DNA of 64,000 nucleotides from Bacteroidales bacterium (GTDB lineage: Bacteria > Bacteroidota > Bacteroidia > Bacteroidales > G3-4614): assembly GCA_017521245.1 (NCBI GenBank), contig JAFXDI010000009.1:98065-162064 (forward strand). The letters are read 5' to 3'. The notes beneath the pieces were generated by a model. That model ran no database searches. It was not told where the DNA came from and was given only the letters and a program-made list of their open reading frames with translations. A program made the position numbers and the translations under genes. Positions 38,518-48,048 of the stretch are shown here, piece after piece (position 1 is the first letter of the stretch; each line of letters starts with the position of its first letter).

Positions 38518-40386
38518 ATGGCAGAAGAAAACGAAATCAAAAAGCAAGAAGTCAGTTACGATGGAGAAGATATTAAAACTCTCGATTGGAAAGAGCATAT
38601 ACGCCTGAGACCGGGAATGTATATCGGAAAGTTGGGCGATGGCTCACACTCCGATGACGGAATATATGTACTTCTAAAAGAGGTAATGGATAATGCCATA
38701 GATGAGTATATGATGGGCTTCGGTACTCAGATAGAGGTGAACATCACTGAAAACCGCGTTGAAGTTCGCGACTATGGTCGAGGCGTTCCCCTTGATAAGG
38801 TAAAAGATGTATCATCAAAGATGAATACAGGAGCAAAATATGACTCAAAAGCCTTCAAAAAATCGGTAGGATTAAACGGAGTAGGTATAAAAGCAGTAAA
38901 CGCACTATCAACAAACTTCAGAATAGTAGCTTATCGCGATGGAGAATGCAAAGAGGTAGCCTATGAAAAAGGCTCAGTAGTAGTTGATGCACCAATAGTC
39001 CCCACAACCGAGAAGAACGGAACATTAGTACAGTTTACTCCCGACAATGATGCCAAGATATTCGGCAACTACACATTTAACGAAGAGTATGTAGAGAACC
39101 TTCTGAAGAACTACTCATATCTAAACAGCGGACTATCAATATATTTGAACGGACGTAAGTTCTACTCAAAAGGAGGACTGTTAGACCTTTTGAACGACAA
39201 GATGACAGCCGAGCCACTATATCCCATAATACACCTCAAGGGCGATGATATAGAGGTTGTGATAACACACTGCGACCAATATGGCGAGGAGTACTACTCA
39301 TTTGTAAACGGACAACACACAACACAAGGAGGAACACACCTGTCGGCATTCCGCGAAGCAGCAACACGCACCATAAAAGAGTTCTTCAATAAAAACTTTG
39401 AGTTCTCAGATATTCGCAACGGAATGGTGGCGGCGGTGAGCATAAAAGTAGAAGAGCCGGTATTTGAATCGCAAACAAAAACAAAGTTAGGCTCAAAAGA
39501 TATGGGACCTGACGGGCCAACAATAGGAAAGTTCCTGAACGACTTCTTGAAGAAAGAGTTGGATAACTACCTTCACCGACAAACCGAAACAGCCGAACTG
39601 ATGCTAAAAAAAGTACAAGAGTCGGAGAAGGAGCGTAAGGCCATAGCAGGAGTAACAAAGTTAGCCAGAGAGCGATCTAAGAAAGCCAATCTGCACAATA
39701 AAAAACTAAGAGACTGTCGTATCCATTTAAGCGATACAAAAGGTGAAGATCGCGAAAAATCAACACTTTTCATAACAGAGGGAGACTCAGCATCAGGCTC
39801 AATAACAAAGAGTCGTGACGCACTAACTCAGGCAGTATTCAGTTTGCGAGGAAAACCCCTGAACTCATACGGACTAACCCGAAAAGTAGTATATGAGAAC
39901 GAGGAGTTTAACCTGCTACAAGCAGCCCTCGATATAGAGGACGGACTTGAAGGCTTACGTTACAACAGAATAGTAATAGCAACCGATGCCGATGTTGACG
40001 GAATGCACATAAGAATGTTGCTATTAACATTCTTCTTGCAGTACTTCCCCGAACTTGTAAAGAAAGGACACGTATATATATTGCAAACACCACTCTTCAG
40101 AGTACGAAACAAAAAAGAGACATATTACTGCTACACCGAAGAGGAGCGATTGGCAGCAATGGAGAAGGTAGGAGCACACCCCGAGATAACCCGATTTAAA
40201 GGACTTGGAGAAATCTCAGCCTCAGAGTTTGCAACCTTTATAGGACCCGATATGAGGCTCGATCCAGTAACCCTGAACAAACAAGACTCAGTATCAGAAA
40301 TGTTAGAGTTCTACATGGGTAAGAACACAATGGAGCGTCAGAATTTTATCATAGATAACTTGGTAACAGATGAAGAACTCTCATAA
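38518..40386 (+). CDS. parE: DNA topoisomerase IV subunit B
   Basis: The ATPase/Toprim subunit of the decatenase. The 622 residues show the GHKL ATPase ([38 protein letters not shown]), [10 protein letters not shown], and Toprim motifs [14 protein letters not shown] and [13 protein letters not shown]. The shorter length and EGDSASGS motif mark it as ParE rather than GyrB. The parC gene is not in the window. A possible -7 box TATCTTCG lies at 38485-38492. Its 3' end overlaps coaD by 17 bases. Confidence 0.93.
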   Translation: MAEENEIKKQEVSYDGEDIKTLDWKEHIRLRPGMYIGKLGDGSHSDDGIYVLLKEVMDNAIDEYMMGFGTQIEVNITENRVEVRDYGRGVPLDKVKDVSSKMNTGAKYDSKAFKKSVGLNGVGIKAVNALSTNFRIVAYRDGECKEVAYEKGSVVVDAPIVPTTEKNGTLVQFTPDNDAKIFGNYTFNEEYVENLLKNYSYLNSGLSIYLNGRKFYSKGGLLDLLNDKMTAEPLYPIIHLKGDDIEVVITHCDQYGEEYYSFVNGQHTTQGGTHLSAFREAATRTIKEFFNKNFEFSDIRNGMVAAVSIKVEEPVFESQTKTKLGSKDMGPDGPTIGKFLNDFLKKELDNYLHRQTETAELMLKKVQESEKERKAIAGVTKLARERSKKANLHNKKLRDCRIHLSDTKGEDREKSTLFITEGDSASGSITKSRDALTQAVFSLRGKPLNSYGLTRKVVYENEEFNLLQAALDIEDGLEGLRYNRIVIATDADVDGMHIRMLLLTFFLQYFPELVKKGHVYILQTPLFRVRNKKETYYCYTEEERLAAMEKVGAHPEITRFKGLGEISASEFATFIGPDMRLDPVTLNKQDSVSEMLEFYMGKNTMERQNFIIDNLVTDEELS

Positions 40387-40819
40387 GACACTACTCTTTC
40401 CCGGAAGTTTTGATCCCTTTACCATAGGGCACAAATGGGTAGTAGACAAATCCTTAGAGATAGCAGATAAGGTAGTAGTGGCAATAGGTGTAAACGAGAA
40501 TAAAAAAAGAACATTTGCCGTTGAAGATGTAGCGGAGAAGATAAAAAAAACTTATGCACAAAATCCACGTGTTGAGGTAGTCACATATAAAGGCTTAACC
40601 ATTGACATAGCAAAAGAGGTAGGAGCCGCAGCAATAGTCAGGGGAGTACGCTCAACCATCGATTTTGAGTATGAGAAGAACATAGCCGACATCAATCGCG
40701 AGTTGTCGGGCATAGAGACCATACTCCTGTTTACCCACCCAACACTATCGCACGTAAGTTCATCAGTGGTACGCGAATTAAACCATTTCGGGTACGACAT
40801 ATCAAAATATATACCATAA
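40370..40819 (+). CDS. coaD: Phosphopantetheine adenylyltransferase
   Basis: The fourth step of coenzyme A synthesis, adding AMP to 4'-phosphopantetheine. The 149 residues carry the nucleotidyltransferase motif [13 protein letters not shown] (about residues 8-20) and the C-terminal VSSSVVREL block. The only usable start lies within the parE end, so the genes overlap by 17 bases and translation is probably coupled. The S41 protease gene starts 10 bases after the stop codon. Confidence 0.94.
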   Translation: MKNSHKTLLFPGSFDPFTIGHKWVVDKSLEIADKVVVAIGVNENKKRTFAVEDVAEKIKKTYAQNPRVEVVTYKGLTIDIAKEVGAAAIVRGVRSTIDFEYEKNIADINRELSGIETILLFTHPTLSHVSSSVVRELNHFGYDISKYIP

Positions 40820-40829
40820 CAAAACAACT

Positions 40830-42443
40830 ATGAAAAAGATACTATACCCCATATTGCTATTGTTTATAATACAAGGAGCATTTGCACAGTTAAACCAAAC
40901 CGAAGGCTCAAAAAAACTATCGTTGGTAAACTATGCCATAAACAACCTCTATGTAGATACAGTAACCGAGTCGCGAATAGTAGAGGCAGGAATCAGAGCA
41001 ATGTTAGAAGAGTTAGATCCGCACTCGGCATATCTCACAGCCGAAGAGGTGCAGGAGAGTAACGAAGAGTTAAACGGAAACTTTGATGGAGTAGGCATCC
41101 AGTTTATGATGCAAAAAGACACCTGTTATATAATACAAACCATAGCAGGAGGACCATGCGAAAAGGTAGGCATATTAGCAGGAGACAGAATAATATTCAT
41201 CAACGACACCTTAGTAGCGGGGCAGAAAATGACCGCCAACGACATAAAAAAACGCCTGAGGGGATTGAGGGGAACAACAGTAGATGTGTTGATAAAACGA
41301 GCAGGAGAAAAAGGTCTGTTGCCCTTCCGCATAACACGCGATCAGATACCAGTACATAGCGTAGATGCCTCATATATGGTAGCAAAAAATACAGGCTATG
41401 TAAAGCTAAGCCGATTTGCAGCCACAACCTTCGATGAATTTGTAGAGGCAATAGTACCAATGATACGTCTGAACCGTATGAAGAACCTCATAATTGACCT
41501 TCAAGGCAATGGCGGAGGCTATCTGTCGGCAGCCGTTGGATTGTGTAATATGCTGTTGGATGAAGGAAATATGATAGTATATACACAAGGAAGAAATGCC
41601 CCACGCCAAGAGGAGTTTAGTGGCGAAAAGGGAGTATTTCGTGAAGGCAAGTTAGTGGTGCTTGTAGATGAAGCATCGGCCTCAGCCTCAGAGATACTTT
41701 CAGGAGCAGTACAAGATTGGGACAGAGGAGTAATAGTAGGACGCCGTACCTTTGGAAAGGGATTAGTACAACGCCCACTACAAATGCCCGATGGCTCAAT
41801 GTTGCGACTAACAGTAGCAAAATACTACACCCCAACAGGCCGATCAATCCAACGCTCATACAGCGAAGGCAACAAAGCATATCGCAACGACATATTAGAC
41901 CGATACAAACGAGGCGAAATGATATCGCCCGATAGCATCCACTTTGTAGATTCGTTAAAATACACCACACTGAAAAACGGCAGAACAGTATTTGGAGGCG
42001 GAGGAATAATGCCCGACTGTTTCATACCCCTTGATACAAGCAACTATACCGATTATCACAGAGATATAGTAGCAAAAGGAATAATGCCACAATTAGCAGC
42101 AGAGTATTCCGAGAAGAACAAGCAAGAGATACTCTCCCTTTACCGCCGCGAGAAAAACTTCATAGAGGAGTATCAGGTAAGCGATTCACTAATGACACAA
42201 CTCACAAACTTGGCAACCCAAGAGGGAATAGAGTATAAAGCAGAAGAGTACGAAACCTCAAAAGAGTTGATGACCTTGCAAATGAAAGCCCTTATAGCAC
42301 GAGACCTATACGAGCAATCATCATACTATAAAGTGATAAACACAGGAGCCAACCCTGCCCTCGCACGAGCATTAGAGATAATAGCAAACGATGAGGAGTA
42401 TAACGCACTACTCGGGAACAAAGTAAAAGAGAAGAAGAGGTAG
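40830..42443 (+). CDS. S41-family carboxyl-terminal processing protease
   Basis: A secreted/periplasmic protease of 537 residues. Residues 1-19 are a signal peptide (ending GAFA). A PDZ domain spans about 85-165 (VGIQFMMQKDTCYIIQTIAGG ... VGILAGDRI, written in parts). The S41 core follows: the Ser-containing ASASASE segment (282-288) and Lys310 in RTFGKGLVQ form the Ser-Lys dyad. The C-terminal 150 residues are a helical domain usual in Bacteroidetes members. It likely trims damaged or secreted proteins. It is at the end of the parE-coaD cluster, before a terminator. Confidence 0.9.
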   Translation: MKKILYPILLLFIIQGAFAQLNQTEGSKKLSLVNYAINNLYVDTVTESRIVEAGIRAMLEELDPHSAYLTAEEVQESNEELNGNFDGVGIQFMMQKDTCYIIQTIAGGPCEKVGILAGDRIIFINDTLVAGQKMTANDIKKRLRGLRGTTVDVLIKRAGEKGLLPFRITRDQIPVHSVDASYMVAKNTGYVKLSRFAATTFDEFVEAIVPMIRLNRMKNLIIDLQGNGGGYLSAAVGLCNMLLDEGNMIVYTQGRNAPRQEEFSGEKGVFREGKLVVLVDEASASASEILSGAVQDWDRGVIVGRRTFGKGLVQRPLQMPDGSMLRLTVAKYYTPTGRSIQRSYSEGNKAYRNDILDRYKRGEMISPDSIHFVDSLKYTTLKNGRTVFGGGGIMPDCFIPLDTSNYTDYHRDIVAKGIMPQLAAEYSEKNKQEILSLYRREKNFIEEYQVSDSLMTQLTNLATQEGIEYKAEEYETSKELMTLQMKALIARDLYEQSSYYKVINTGANPALARALEIIANDEEYNALLGNKVKEKKR

Positions 42444-42464
42444 AGTTATAACCAAACAAAAAAC

Positions 42465-42500
42465 AATAAAACCAATAACCGAAAGGCTATTGGTTTTATT
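42465..42500. terminator. Bidirectional terminator between the S41 protease and the nuclease-like gene
   Basis: AATAAAACCAATA (42465-42477) pairs with TATTGGTTTTATT (42488-42500) around a short GAAA-type loop. It overlaps the stop codon of the minus-strand gene, and T/A runs lie on both sides. Confidence 0.75.
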
Positions 42501-43615
42501 TATTTAATCTCAAAAGTAGTAATAATAGGGTAGTGGTCCGAAGCCTTAATACTCTTATCAATCTCAGTATGCAAAGGATATAGACCCTTACCATAAAGCA
42601 TATGGTCAATCCTGAAATAGAATTTATCGGCGTGATAAGTAATATTAGGGCCAAAGCAGTTATCAATGTAAGCATCATTAAGATTGCCCCTAATTTTGTT
42701 GTAAGTATAAGACTGTTGCGTATCGTTAAAGTCGCCACAAACAACAATATAGTCATCAATACCTTTAATGTAGTCGGCAACAATATCAGCCTGTTTAGCC
42801 CTTCTGCGCGAAGCATTGGCAATCTTTCTGACAATCTGGCGTTTAACATCGCCCATCAACTCCTCCGATTTAGATATATTCTCAGTCACATAGTTAAACA
42901 AAACCCTGTCATCAGAAGAGAGTCTGTTCGATTCAAGGTGATTAACAACAAATTTTATAATCTTACCCTTAACATCAATGCTGAAAATTATAGAGCCGTT
43001 AGTATTCTTGGGCGATATAATAGGCGTAGCATCAACAATAGGGTATTTAGATAAACAAGCCAATCCCGACTCATAATAACTATTATCGTTAAGGAACACC
43101 TTTTTGTATGTATAGTTCTCTCTGAAAGCCTTATCCAACTCCGGCTTGCGAAGCGAGTTTAAAGCCTTACCCATAGCATACTCCTGAAGGCAAACAACAT
43201 CAGCATCTTGCCCATTAATATACTCAATAATAGGATTAGGTTTATCCTTAGTATGAGGGTGCATTTTAGCAAAACAACAAGTATTATACGAAAGCACCTT
43301 AATAGTGTCGCCACCCTCATATTCGTTATCAGTAACATTCAGAGGAGAGTATCTATAAATAGCCCCCCAAGAGAGAGCAAACACCGCAACAGATATAAAA
43401 GCAATTTTATTTCTTTGAACAAGCCAGAATATAAAAATAGCAAAGTTCACCCAAATAAGCACATGAAATCCCAGCGAAAGGTAAGCCGAGTAGTGCATAT
43501 AGTTAGGCGAAATATGATTACTATATGCCGACAGAATTAGAGCCACTCCAGCAATGGAAGTAACAATAATGCCAATATACTTATAAATAAGTTTAAGAAG
43601 TTTAACTATAAACAT
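42500..43615 (-). CDS. Endonuclease/exonuclease/phosphatase-family membrane protein
   Basis: A 371-residue protein with two or three N-terminal membrane helices (about residues 14-30, 37-60 and 68-85) followed by an endonuclease/exonuclease/phosphatase domain: VLSYNTCCF (about 108-116), DVVCLQEY, the VNHLES strand, CGDFNDTQQSY and the C-terminal SDHYPIITTFEI with the catalytic Asp-His. The active site probably faces the periplasm. A phosphodiesterase or phosphatase role is likely, but the substrate is unknown. It is 3 bases after the rhomboid gene. Confidence 0.85.
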   Translation of the reverse strand: MFIVKLLKLIYKYIGIIVTSIAGVALILSAYSNHISPNYMHYSAYLSLGFHVLIWVNFAIFIFWLVQRNKIAFISVAVFALSWGAIYRYSPLNVTDNEYEGGDTIKVLSYNTCCFAKMHPHTKDKPNPIIEYINGQDADVVCLQEYAMGKALNSLRKPELDKAFRENYTYKKVFLNDNSYYESGLACLSKYPIVDATPIISPKNTNGSIIFSIDVKGKIIKFVVNHLESNRLSSDDRVLFNYVTENISKSEELMGDVKRQIVRKIANASRRRAKQADIVADYIKGIDDYIVVCGDFNDTQQSYTYNKIRGNLNDAYIDNCFGPNITYHADKFYFRIDHMLYGKGLYPLHTEIDKSIKASDHYPIITTFEIK

Positions 43616-43618
43616 AAA

Positions 43619-44332
43619 CTAAAAATATGGACCTCCACCAATACCCTTCTTACGCCAGTAAAGAATTAGAATTAATCCAAACAACATACCGCCCAAGTGA
43701 GCAAAGTGAGCAACATTATCCCCTGTCGCACCGGCAACGCCAAAGAAAAGTTCAATAATACCATAGAAGGCAACAAAATATTTTGCTTTAATAGGAATTG
43801 GGATAAACATCACAAACATCTCTGCATTTGGGAAAAGCATACCAAACGCCAATAAAATACCAAACACAGCACCCGAAGCACCAATAGTATTAAGCATATT
43901 GGTATAAACATCAACAGGCACATTAACCATAGTGCCGTAAATAGTCTCGGCAGGCAGATATTCCTGACCGGCAACCGACAGCCACCAGACAAGTTCCTGA
44001 ATAAGGCCTGCCCCAATACCGGTAGAGATATAGTAGAATAAGAATCTCTTTGCCCCCCAAATAGACTCAAGCGTTCTACCAAAGATAAAGACCGAGAACA
44101 TATTAAAGAATACATGCCCTATTGAGTTAGGATCATGCATAAACATATATGTAATAAACTGAGCAACATTAAACCCCTCGGAAGTAATGTAGTGCAAGCC
44201 CAAGTAATCGGTTAAGTCAAAGTTGAACTTACTTCTTAAAACAAAAGTAGCCAGCCATAACAAAAAGTTAATTATAATAAGGTTTTTTGTAACGGTTGGT
44301 ATAGATGAAAAAAACGAATTCCCTTTAAACAT
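43619..44332 (-). CDS. Rhomboid-family intramembrane serine protease
   Basis: A six-helix membrane protease of 237 residues. The nucleophile Ser is in GASGAVFG (about residue 152) and the catalytic His in FAHLGGMLFG (about 214); HVFFNMFSVFIFG (about 76-88) is the HxxxNMxxxxxFG-type motif of helix 2. It would cut membrane proteins within the bilayer. It starts on the minus strand opposite HU and is followed after 3 bases by the nuclease-like gene, so these two are likely co-transcribed. Confidence 0.9.
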   Translation of the reverse strand: MFKGNSFFSSIPTVTKNLIIINFLLWLATFVLRSKFNFDLTDYLGLHYITSEGFNVAQFITYMFMHDPNSIGHVFFNMFSVFIFGRTLESIWGAKRFLFYYISTGIGAGLIQELVWWLSVAGQEYLPAETIYGTMVNVPVDVYTNMLNTIGASGAVFGILLAFGMLFPNAEMFVMFIPIPIKAKYFVAFYGIIELFFGVAGATGDNVAHFAHLGGMLFGLILILYWRKKGIGGGPYF

Positions 44333-44452
44333 ATATTGGTTAAAATTACAAATGCGAGAACAAAAGTAACTAAAATTTTGCTTATAACATAAAACCCAAT
44401 ATTATCATAGCAAAAAAAATGAAAAATTTTTTTAAAAAAAGTCATCTAAAAC

Positions 44453-44483
44453 ATTGCTAATTAATTTTATATGCCTATATTTG
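44453..44483 (+). promoter_or_regulatory. Predicted promoter of the HU gene
   Basis: ATTG (44453-44456), 19 bases, then TATATTTG (44476-44483): a good Bacteroidetes -33/-7 match, about 60 bases before the start codon. Confidence 0.55.
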
Positions 44484-44545
44484 CATCTGTTAAGGGAGCA
44501 ATATCACTCCAAAATATAAATAATTATTTTTAAAAGTAAAGCTTT

Positions 44546-44818
44546 ATGAACAAATCAGAATTAATTAATGCTATTGCTGAGAAAGCAGGCTTATCAAAAG
44601 TTGACGCTAAAAAAGCATTAGAGGCATTCACAGCTACAGTTGAAGAGACATTAGTAGCAGGTGACAAAGTTGCTTTAGTAGGTTTCGGAACATTCTCAAT
44701 CAACGAGAAAGGTGAGAGAACAGGAATCAATCCTAAAACTAAAGAGGCTATCAAAATTGCTGCTAAAAAAGTTGTTAAATTCAAAGCTGGTGCTGAACTT
44801 GCTGAGAAAGTAAAATAA
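44546..44818 (+). CDS. HU-family DNA-binding protein
   Basis: A histone-like protein of 90 residues that bends and packs DNA as a dimer. MNKSELINAIAEKAGLSK and VGFGTFSINEKGER are the family signatures; residues about 46-75 form the DNA-grasping arm region with NPKT and KEAIKIAAKKVVKFKAG at the C-terminus. It stands alone with its own promoter and terminator, as expected for an abundant protein. Confidence 0.95.
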   Translation: MNKSELINAIAEKAGLSKVDAKKALEAFTATVEETLVAGDKVALVGFGTFSINEKGERTGINPKTKEAIKIAAKKVVKFKAGAELAEKVK

Positions 44819-44846
44819 TAAGACTTTAGCATTTTAACAAAGAACG

Positions 44847-44885
44847 AGAGGTTGTCACTCACAAGTGGCAACCTCTTCTTTTCTG
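44847..44885 (+). terminator. Terminator of the HU gene
   Basis: A 13-pair stem (44847-44859 with 44864-44876, one G-T pair) around CACA, followed by a T/C-rich tract (TCTTCTTTTCT). Confidence 0.8.
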
Positions 44886-45021
44886 TATATAGAACTTAAT
44901 TTGTATAAAGAGCTTAACCAATAGAAGGCAGGCAAAAAAAAGGATGAGAAATTTACACTCCTCATCCCTGATATTTTTATCTAATAAAAGTTTTAGTTCC
45001 CTAGTAATCCTAGTCAACTAT

Positions 45022-45051
45022 AGCAAGTTCAACAAACGAATGTTTGTTAAC
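45022..45051 (-). repeat. 3'-end repeat element, copy 3 (after the POT transporter)
   Basis: A 30-base segment identical to 49991-50020: GTTAAC box plus hairpin 1 (AACAAAC/GTTTGTT, loop GAAT). It lies directly next to the POT transporter stop codon, in the same orientation relative to the gene as the copies after nadB and asd. Hairpin 2 is missing here; a degenerate CTAGTAATCC-type repeat replaces it. Confidence 0.7.
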
Positions 45052-46578
45052 TTACTTAGTCGCTTTCTCCAAGCGTTTCATCATAGCAAACATAAACAGA
45101 GCCGAAATCAAGCAAAGCACAATGAATACGCTCCAAACCAACCATAATGGCAGGCCACCCCAAAGGAAACCACCAACAGCAACAAGCATGTTACCCAAAG
45201 CAGTTGAAACAAACCAGCCACCCATCATCATTCCTTTAAGTTTAGGAGGTGCAACTTTCGATACAAACGAGATACCCATTGGCGATAGCAACAACTCAGC
45301 AAAAGTAAGCACGAGGTAAGTCGAAATCAACCAGTTTGAAGATACCAACACAGGCTCCTCACCGGCAGCAACAGCAGCCGCTTGAGCATCGGGAGTAGGC
45401 AAGCCTAACGAGCCGATAGCAATAACAGCAAAACCGGCAGCAGCCACTAACATACCGTAAGCAATTTTACGGGGAGCAGAAGGCTCTTTTTTCTTTTTAG
45501 CAAGAGAACCAAAAATAGCCAACGAAACAGGAGTCAAAGCAACCACATAGAATGGGTTAAATTGTTGGAAGATAGGAGCGCTAATGCTAATAGAAGCATT
45601 TTCAGCACCAACATATCTATACCCCAAGAATGCTAACACAGCGGCAAAAATAACACCTGATATAGATTTACCCTTAGCAGTAGCACTTTGGAAGAACGAG
45701 AACGCAGCATAAACGCCAACAATAATAGCAACCAAGTTCCACACGTCAAACAACATACTTTGAGGACCTTCGGCACTCTTCACGTTAAACTCGTTAGCAA
45801 AGTAGGTAAGAGCCAAACCGTTTTGGTGGAAAGCCATCCAGAAGAAAATAACAACAGCAAACACTAAGCAAAGAGCAACAACGCGCGCTTTAGTCTCTTG
45901 AGGAGTAAGATTATCCTCAATCTTAGCATCACCAGTTTTTCTCGCACCACCCTCAACGTGACGGAAAGTAGGACGGAAAATGTAATAGATAGCAATCGAC
46001 AACACCAACGAAGCACAAGCCACCGCAAAAGAGAAGTGGTAAGCATCGTTCGAAGAGTAACCTAAACTCTCCATAGCCCACTCTTTAATCTCAACGGCAG
46101 CAGTAGGAGCAAACAAAGCACCAATGTTTATAGCCATGTAGAAGATAGAGAAAGCCGCATCGCGTTTATCTGCATATTTAGGATCATCATAAAGGTTACC
46201 CACCATAACTTGCAGATTACCTTTAAACAGACCAGTACCAAGACTGATAAATATCAAGGCAAGCAACATCACCACCATAGCAACAGTCTCGCCACCAAGA
46301 GGGAACGAAAGAAGCAAGTAACCCAAGAACATAACCATAATACCGATGGTTACCATCTTGCCAAAACCAAATTTATCGGCCATAATACCACCAATAAGTG
46401 GCATAAAATAAACTAAACCTAAAAAGGTACTGTAAATCGCTCCTGCAACACCAGCATCCAAGCCAAAGTTCTCACGCAGGAACAGAGCAAACACAGCCAA
46501 CATAGTGTAGTAACCAAAACGCTCACCAGTGTTAGCAAGTGCAAGGGCAAAAAGCCCTTTGGGTTGATTGTTAAACAT
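45052..46578 (-). CDS. Proton-dependent oligopeptide (POT/PTR) transporter
   Basis: An MFS-fold di/tripeptide:proton symporter of 508 residues with about 12-14 helices. The N-terminus (GLFALALANTGERFGYYTMLAVFALFL, motif ERFGYY of POT proteins) and YSTFLGLVYFMPLIGG match the family. A long linker follows residue 210 and a charged stretch (KKKKEPSAPRK) lies near 366-376. It would import peptides released by the peptidases in this window (S1-type, S41, M19). SufE follows upstream on the same strand 30 bases away. Confidence 0.92.
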   Translation of the reverse strand: MFNNQPKGLFALALANTGERFGYYTMLAVFALFLRENFGLDAGVAGAIYSTFLGLVYFMPLIGGIMADKFGFGKMVTIGIMVMFLGYLLLSFPLGGETVAMVVMLLALIFISLGTGLFKGNLQVMVGNLYDDPKYADKRDAAFSIFYMAINIGALFAPTAAVEIKEWAMESLGYSSNDAYHFSFAVACASLVLSIAIYYIFRPTFRHVEGGARKTGDAKIEDNLTPQETKARVVALCLVFAVVIFFWMAFHQNGLALTYFANEFNVKSAEGPQSMLFDVWNLVAIIVGVYAAFSFFQSATAKGKSISGVIFAAVLAFLGYRYVGAENASISISAPIFQQFNPFYVVALTPVSLAIFGSLAKKKKEPSAPRKIAYGMLVAAAGFAVIAIGSLGLPTPDAQAAAVAAGEEPVLVSSNWLISTYLVLTFAELLLSPMGISFVSKVAPPKLKGMMMGGWFVSTALGNMLVAVGGFLWGGLPLWLVWSVFIVLCLISALFMFAMMKRLEKATK

Positions 46579-46608
46579 AGTAAAATAAAGTTTTTAAGTT
46601 AATATAAA

Positions 46609-47037
46609 TTATATGTTATTTTTAGTATCAAAAGCCAAAGCGTATAGTTTCATCTGTTTAACCATTGAAGCCAAACCATTTGAGCGAGTAGGCGAAAGAT
46701 TCTCTTTTAGCCCAATCTTCTCAATAAAAAAGAGGTCGCTCTCCAAAATCTCTTTAGGCGAGTGTCCCGATAAAGTATTAATAAGCATAGCCACAATACC
46801 CTTCACAATCAGAGCGTCGCTATCCCCTTTAAAAATAATATTTCCGTCAACATAGTCAGCCTGAAGCCACACCCTGCTCTGGCAACCCTCAATAAGATTA
46901 GAGTCGTTCTTAAACTCTTCGGCAAGAGGCTCAAGCGATGAAGCCATATCCATAATCAAAGAATACTTATCCATCCAATCCTCAAAACCCTCAAACTCCT
47001 CAATAATCTCCTCCTGTATCTCGTTAATACTCTTCAT
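46609..47037 (-). CDS. sufE: SufE-family sulfur acceptor protein
   Basis: A 142-residue protein that takes persulfide sulfur from SufS for Fe-S cluster assembly. The active-site Cys is in GCQSRVWL (about residues 49-56), and LSGHSPKEIL is the typical C-terminal helix. suf genes are not next to it; a lone sufE is common in Bacteroidetes. It is 11 bases after the M28-family gene on the same strand. Confidence 0.92.
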   Translation of the reverse strand: MKSINEIQEEIIEEFEGFEDWMDKYSLIMDMASSLEPLAEEFKNDSNLIEGCQSRVWLQADYVDGNIIFKGDSDALIVKGIVAMLINTLSGHSPKEILESDLFFIEKIGLKENLSPTRSNGLASMVKQMKLYALAFDTKNNI

Positions 47038-47048
47038 TTTAATTAGAA

Positions 47049-48044
47049 TTATTCGTTATAAATAACCTCCATAACAGTCTGTCCAACAGCCTTCATAGTC
47101 CCTTTGTCAATATTTCTCATATCATCCTTGACCGTATGCCAGTAAGGGGGAAATCCGGTCTCAGAGTCAGCATCGTAAGCAATAATATCAACGCAAGGAA
47201 TACCATACATATTAATATAGTAGTGGTCATCAATAACAGTACCACCATTCTTCTTAGGGAAAAGATTACCATATCCCAAACTCTCCGCCTTATCCCAAAC
47301 CTTCTTTACGATATGCGGAGCAAAGTGCATCGACACCTGTTCGTATGGAAACTCGCTACCCTTTCCACTCACCATATCGAGCAAAATACCATAATCCGCT
47401 CTGTATCCCCTGATATGCGGATTCATAGCCCAATATTGCGAACCCAAAGCCCAATCGTGTTCCACCATCTGCTTACCCTTATAAAAATAGGGAGTACCAT
47501 AATCTTCGGCATCAAAAAAGATAACATCCACACCAATATTGGCAGGCTGTAACCCAATCTGACGAGCAATCTCCAGCAGAACACCCACCGAAGCAGCACC
47601 ATCATCCGCTCCTGCAATCGGTCTCTTATGGTTAGCCTTATCCTCATCATAATCGGCATAAGGTCTGCTATCCCAATGAGCAAACAGTAACACACGCCGC
47701 TCTTTCTCAGGTGCAAAACTACCAATAATATTGGTAATATTCAAATATGAGCCATCATAAGCCATAACCTTACCACGTTGCAAGGTAGTATCAGCACCAA
47801 ACCTGTGCAACTCATTAGCCAAAAAAACGGCACACTCATCATGCTCCTTAGTGTTGGGGATTCTAAACCCAAAGTCCAACTGTTTTTGAGTAAACAAATA
47901 AGCACTATCCGCCTTAAAATCAGGAACATTAACCAACGGCTTATTACTCTTGGAATCAATAACCTTAGCCTCGGCACCCCTCTCTTTACAACAGCAAACA
48001 CCAAGCATCAGCAATGCCGAAATAAAAAACAATCTGTATCTCAT
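47049..48044 (-). CDS. M28-family zinc lipoprotein, probable glutaminyl-peptide cyclotransferase
   Basis: A predicted lipoprotein of 331 residues: the ATG at 48044 gives MRYRLFFISALLMLGVC, with a lipobox ending at Cys17. An upstream ATG at 48068 would overlap the preceding gene and add eight residues before the signal peptide. The M28 zinc motifs AHWDSRPYAD, GADDGAAS, FFDAEDYG and the late DDHYYINMYG are close to what I recall of the Porphyromonas type II glutaminyl cyclase, so N-terminal pyroglutamate formation on periplasmic proteins is more likely than aminopeptidase activity. It starts 4 bases after the GATase-dipeptidase gene. Confidence 0.8.
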   Translation of the reverse strand: MRYRLFFISALLMLGVCCCKERGAEAKVIDSKSNKPLVNVPDFKADSAYLFTQKQLDFGFRIPNTKEHDECAVFLANELHRFGADTTLQRGKVMAYDGSYLNITNIIGSFAPEKERRVLLFAHWDSRPYADYDEDKANHKRPIAGADDGAASVGVLLEIARQIGLQPANIGVDVIFFDAEDYGTPYFYKGKQMVEHDWALGSQYWAMNPHIRGYRADYGILLDMVSGKGSEFPYEQVSMHFAPHIVKKVWDKAESLGYGNLFPKKNGGTVIDDHYYINMYGIPCVDIIAYDADSETGFPPYWHTVKDDMRNIDKGTMKAVGQTVMEVIYNE

Positions 48045-48048
48045 AAAA

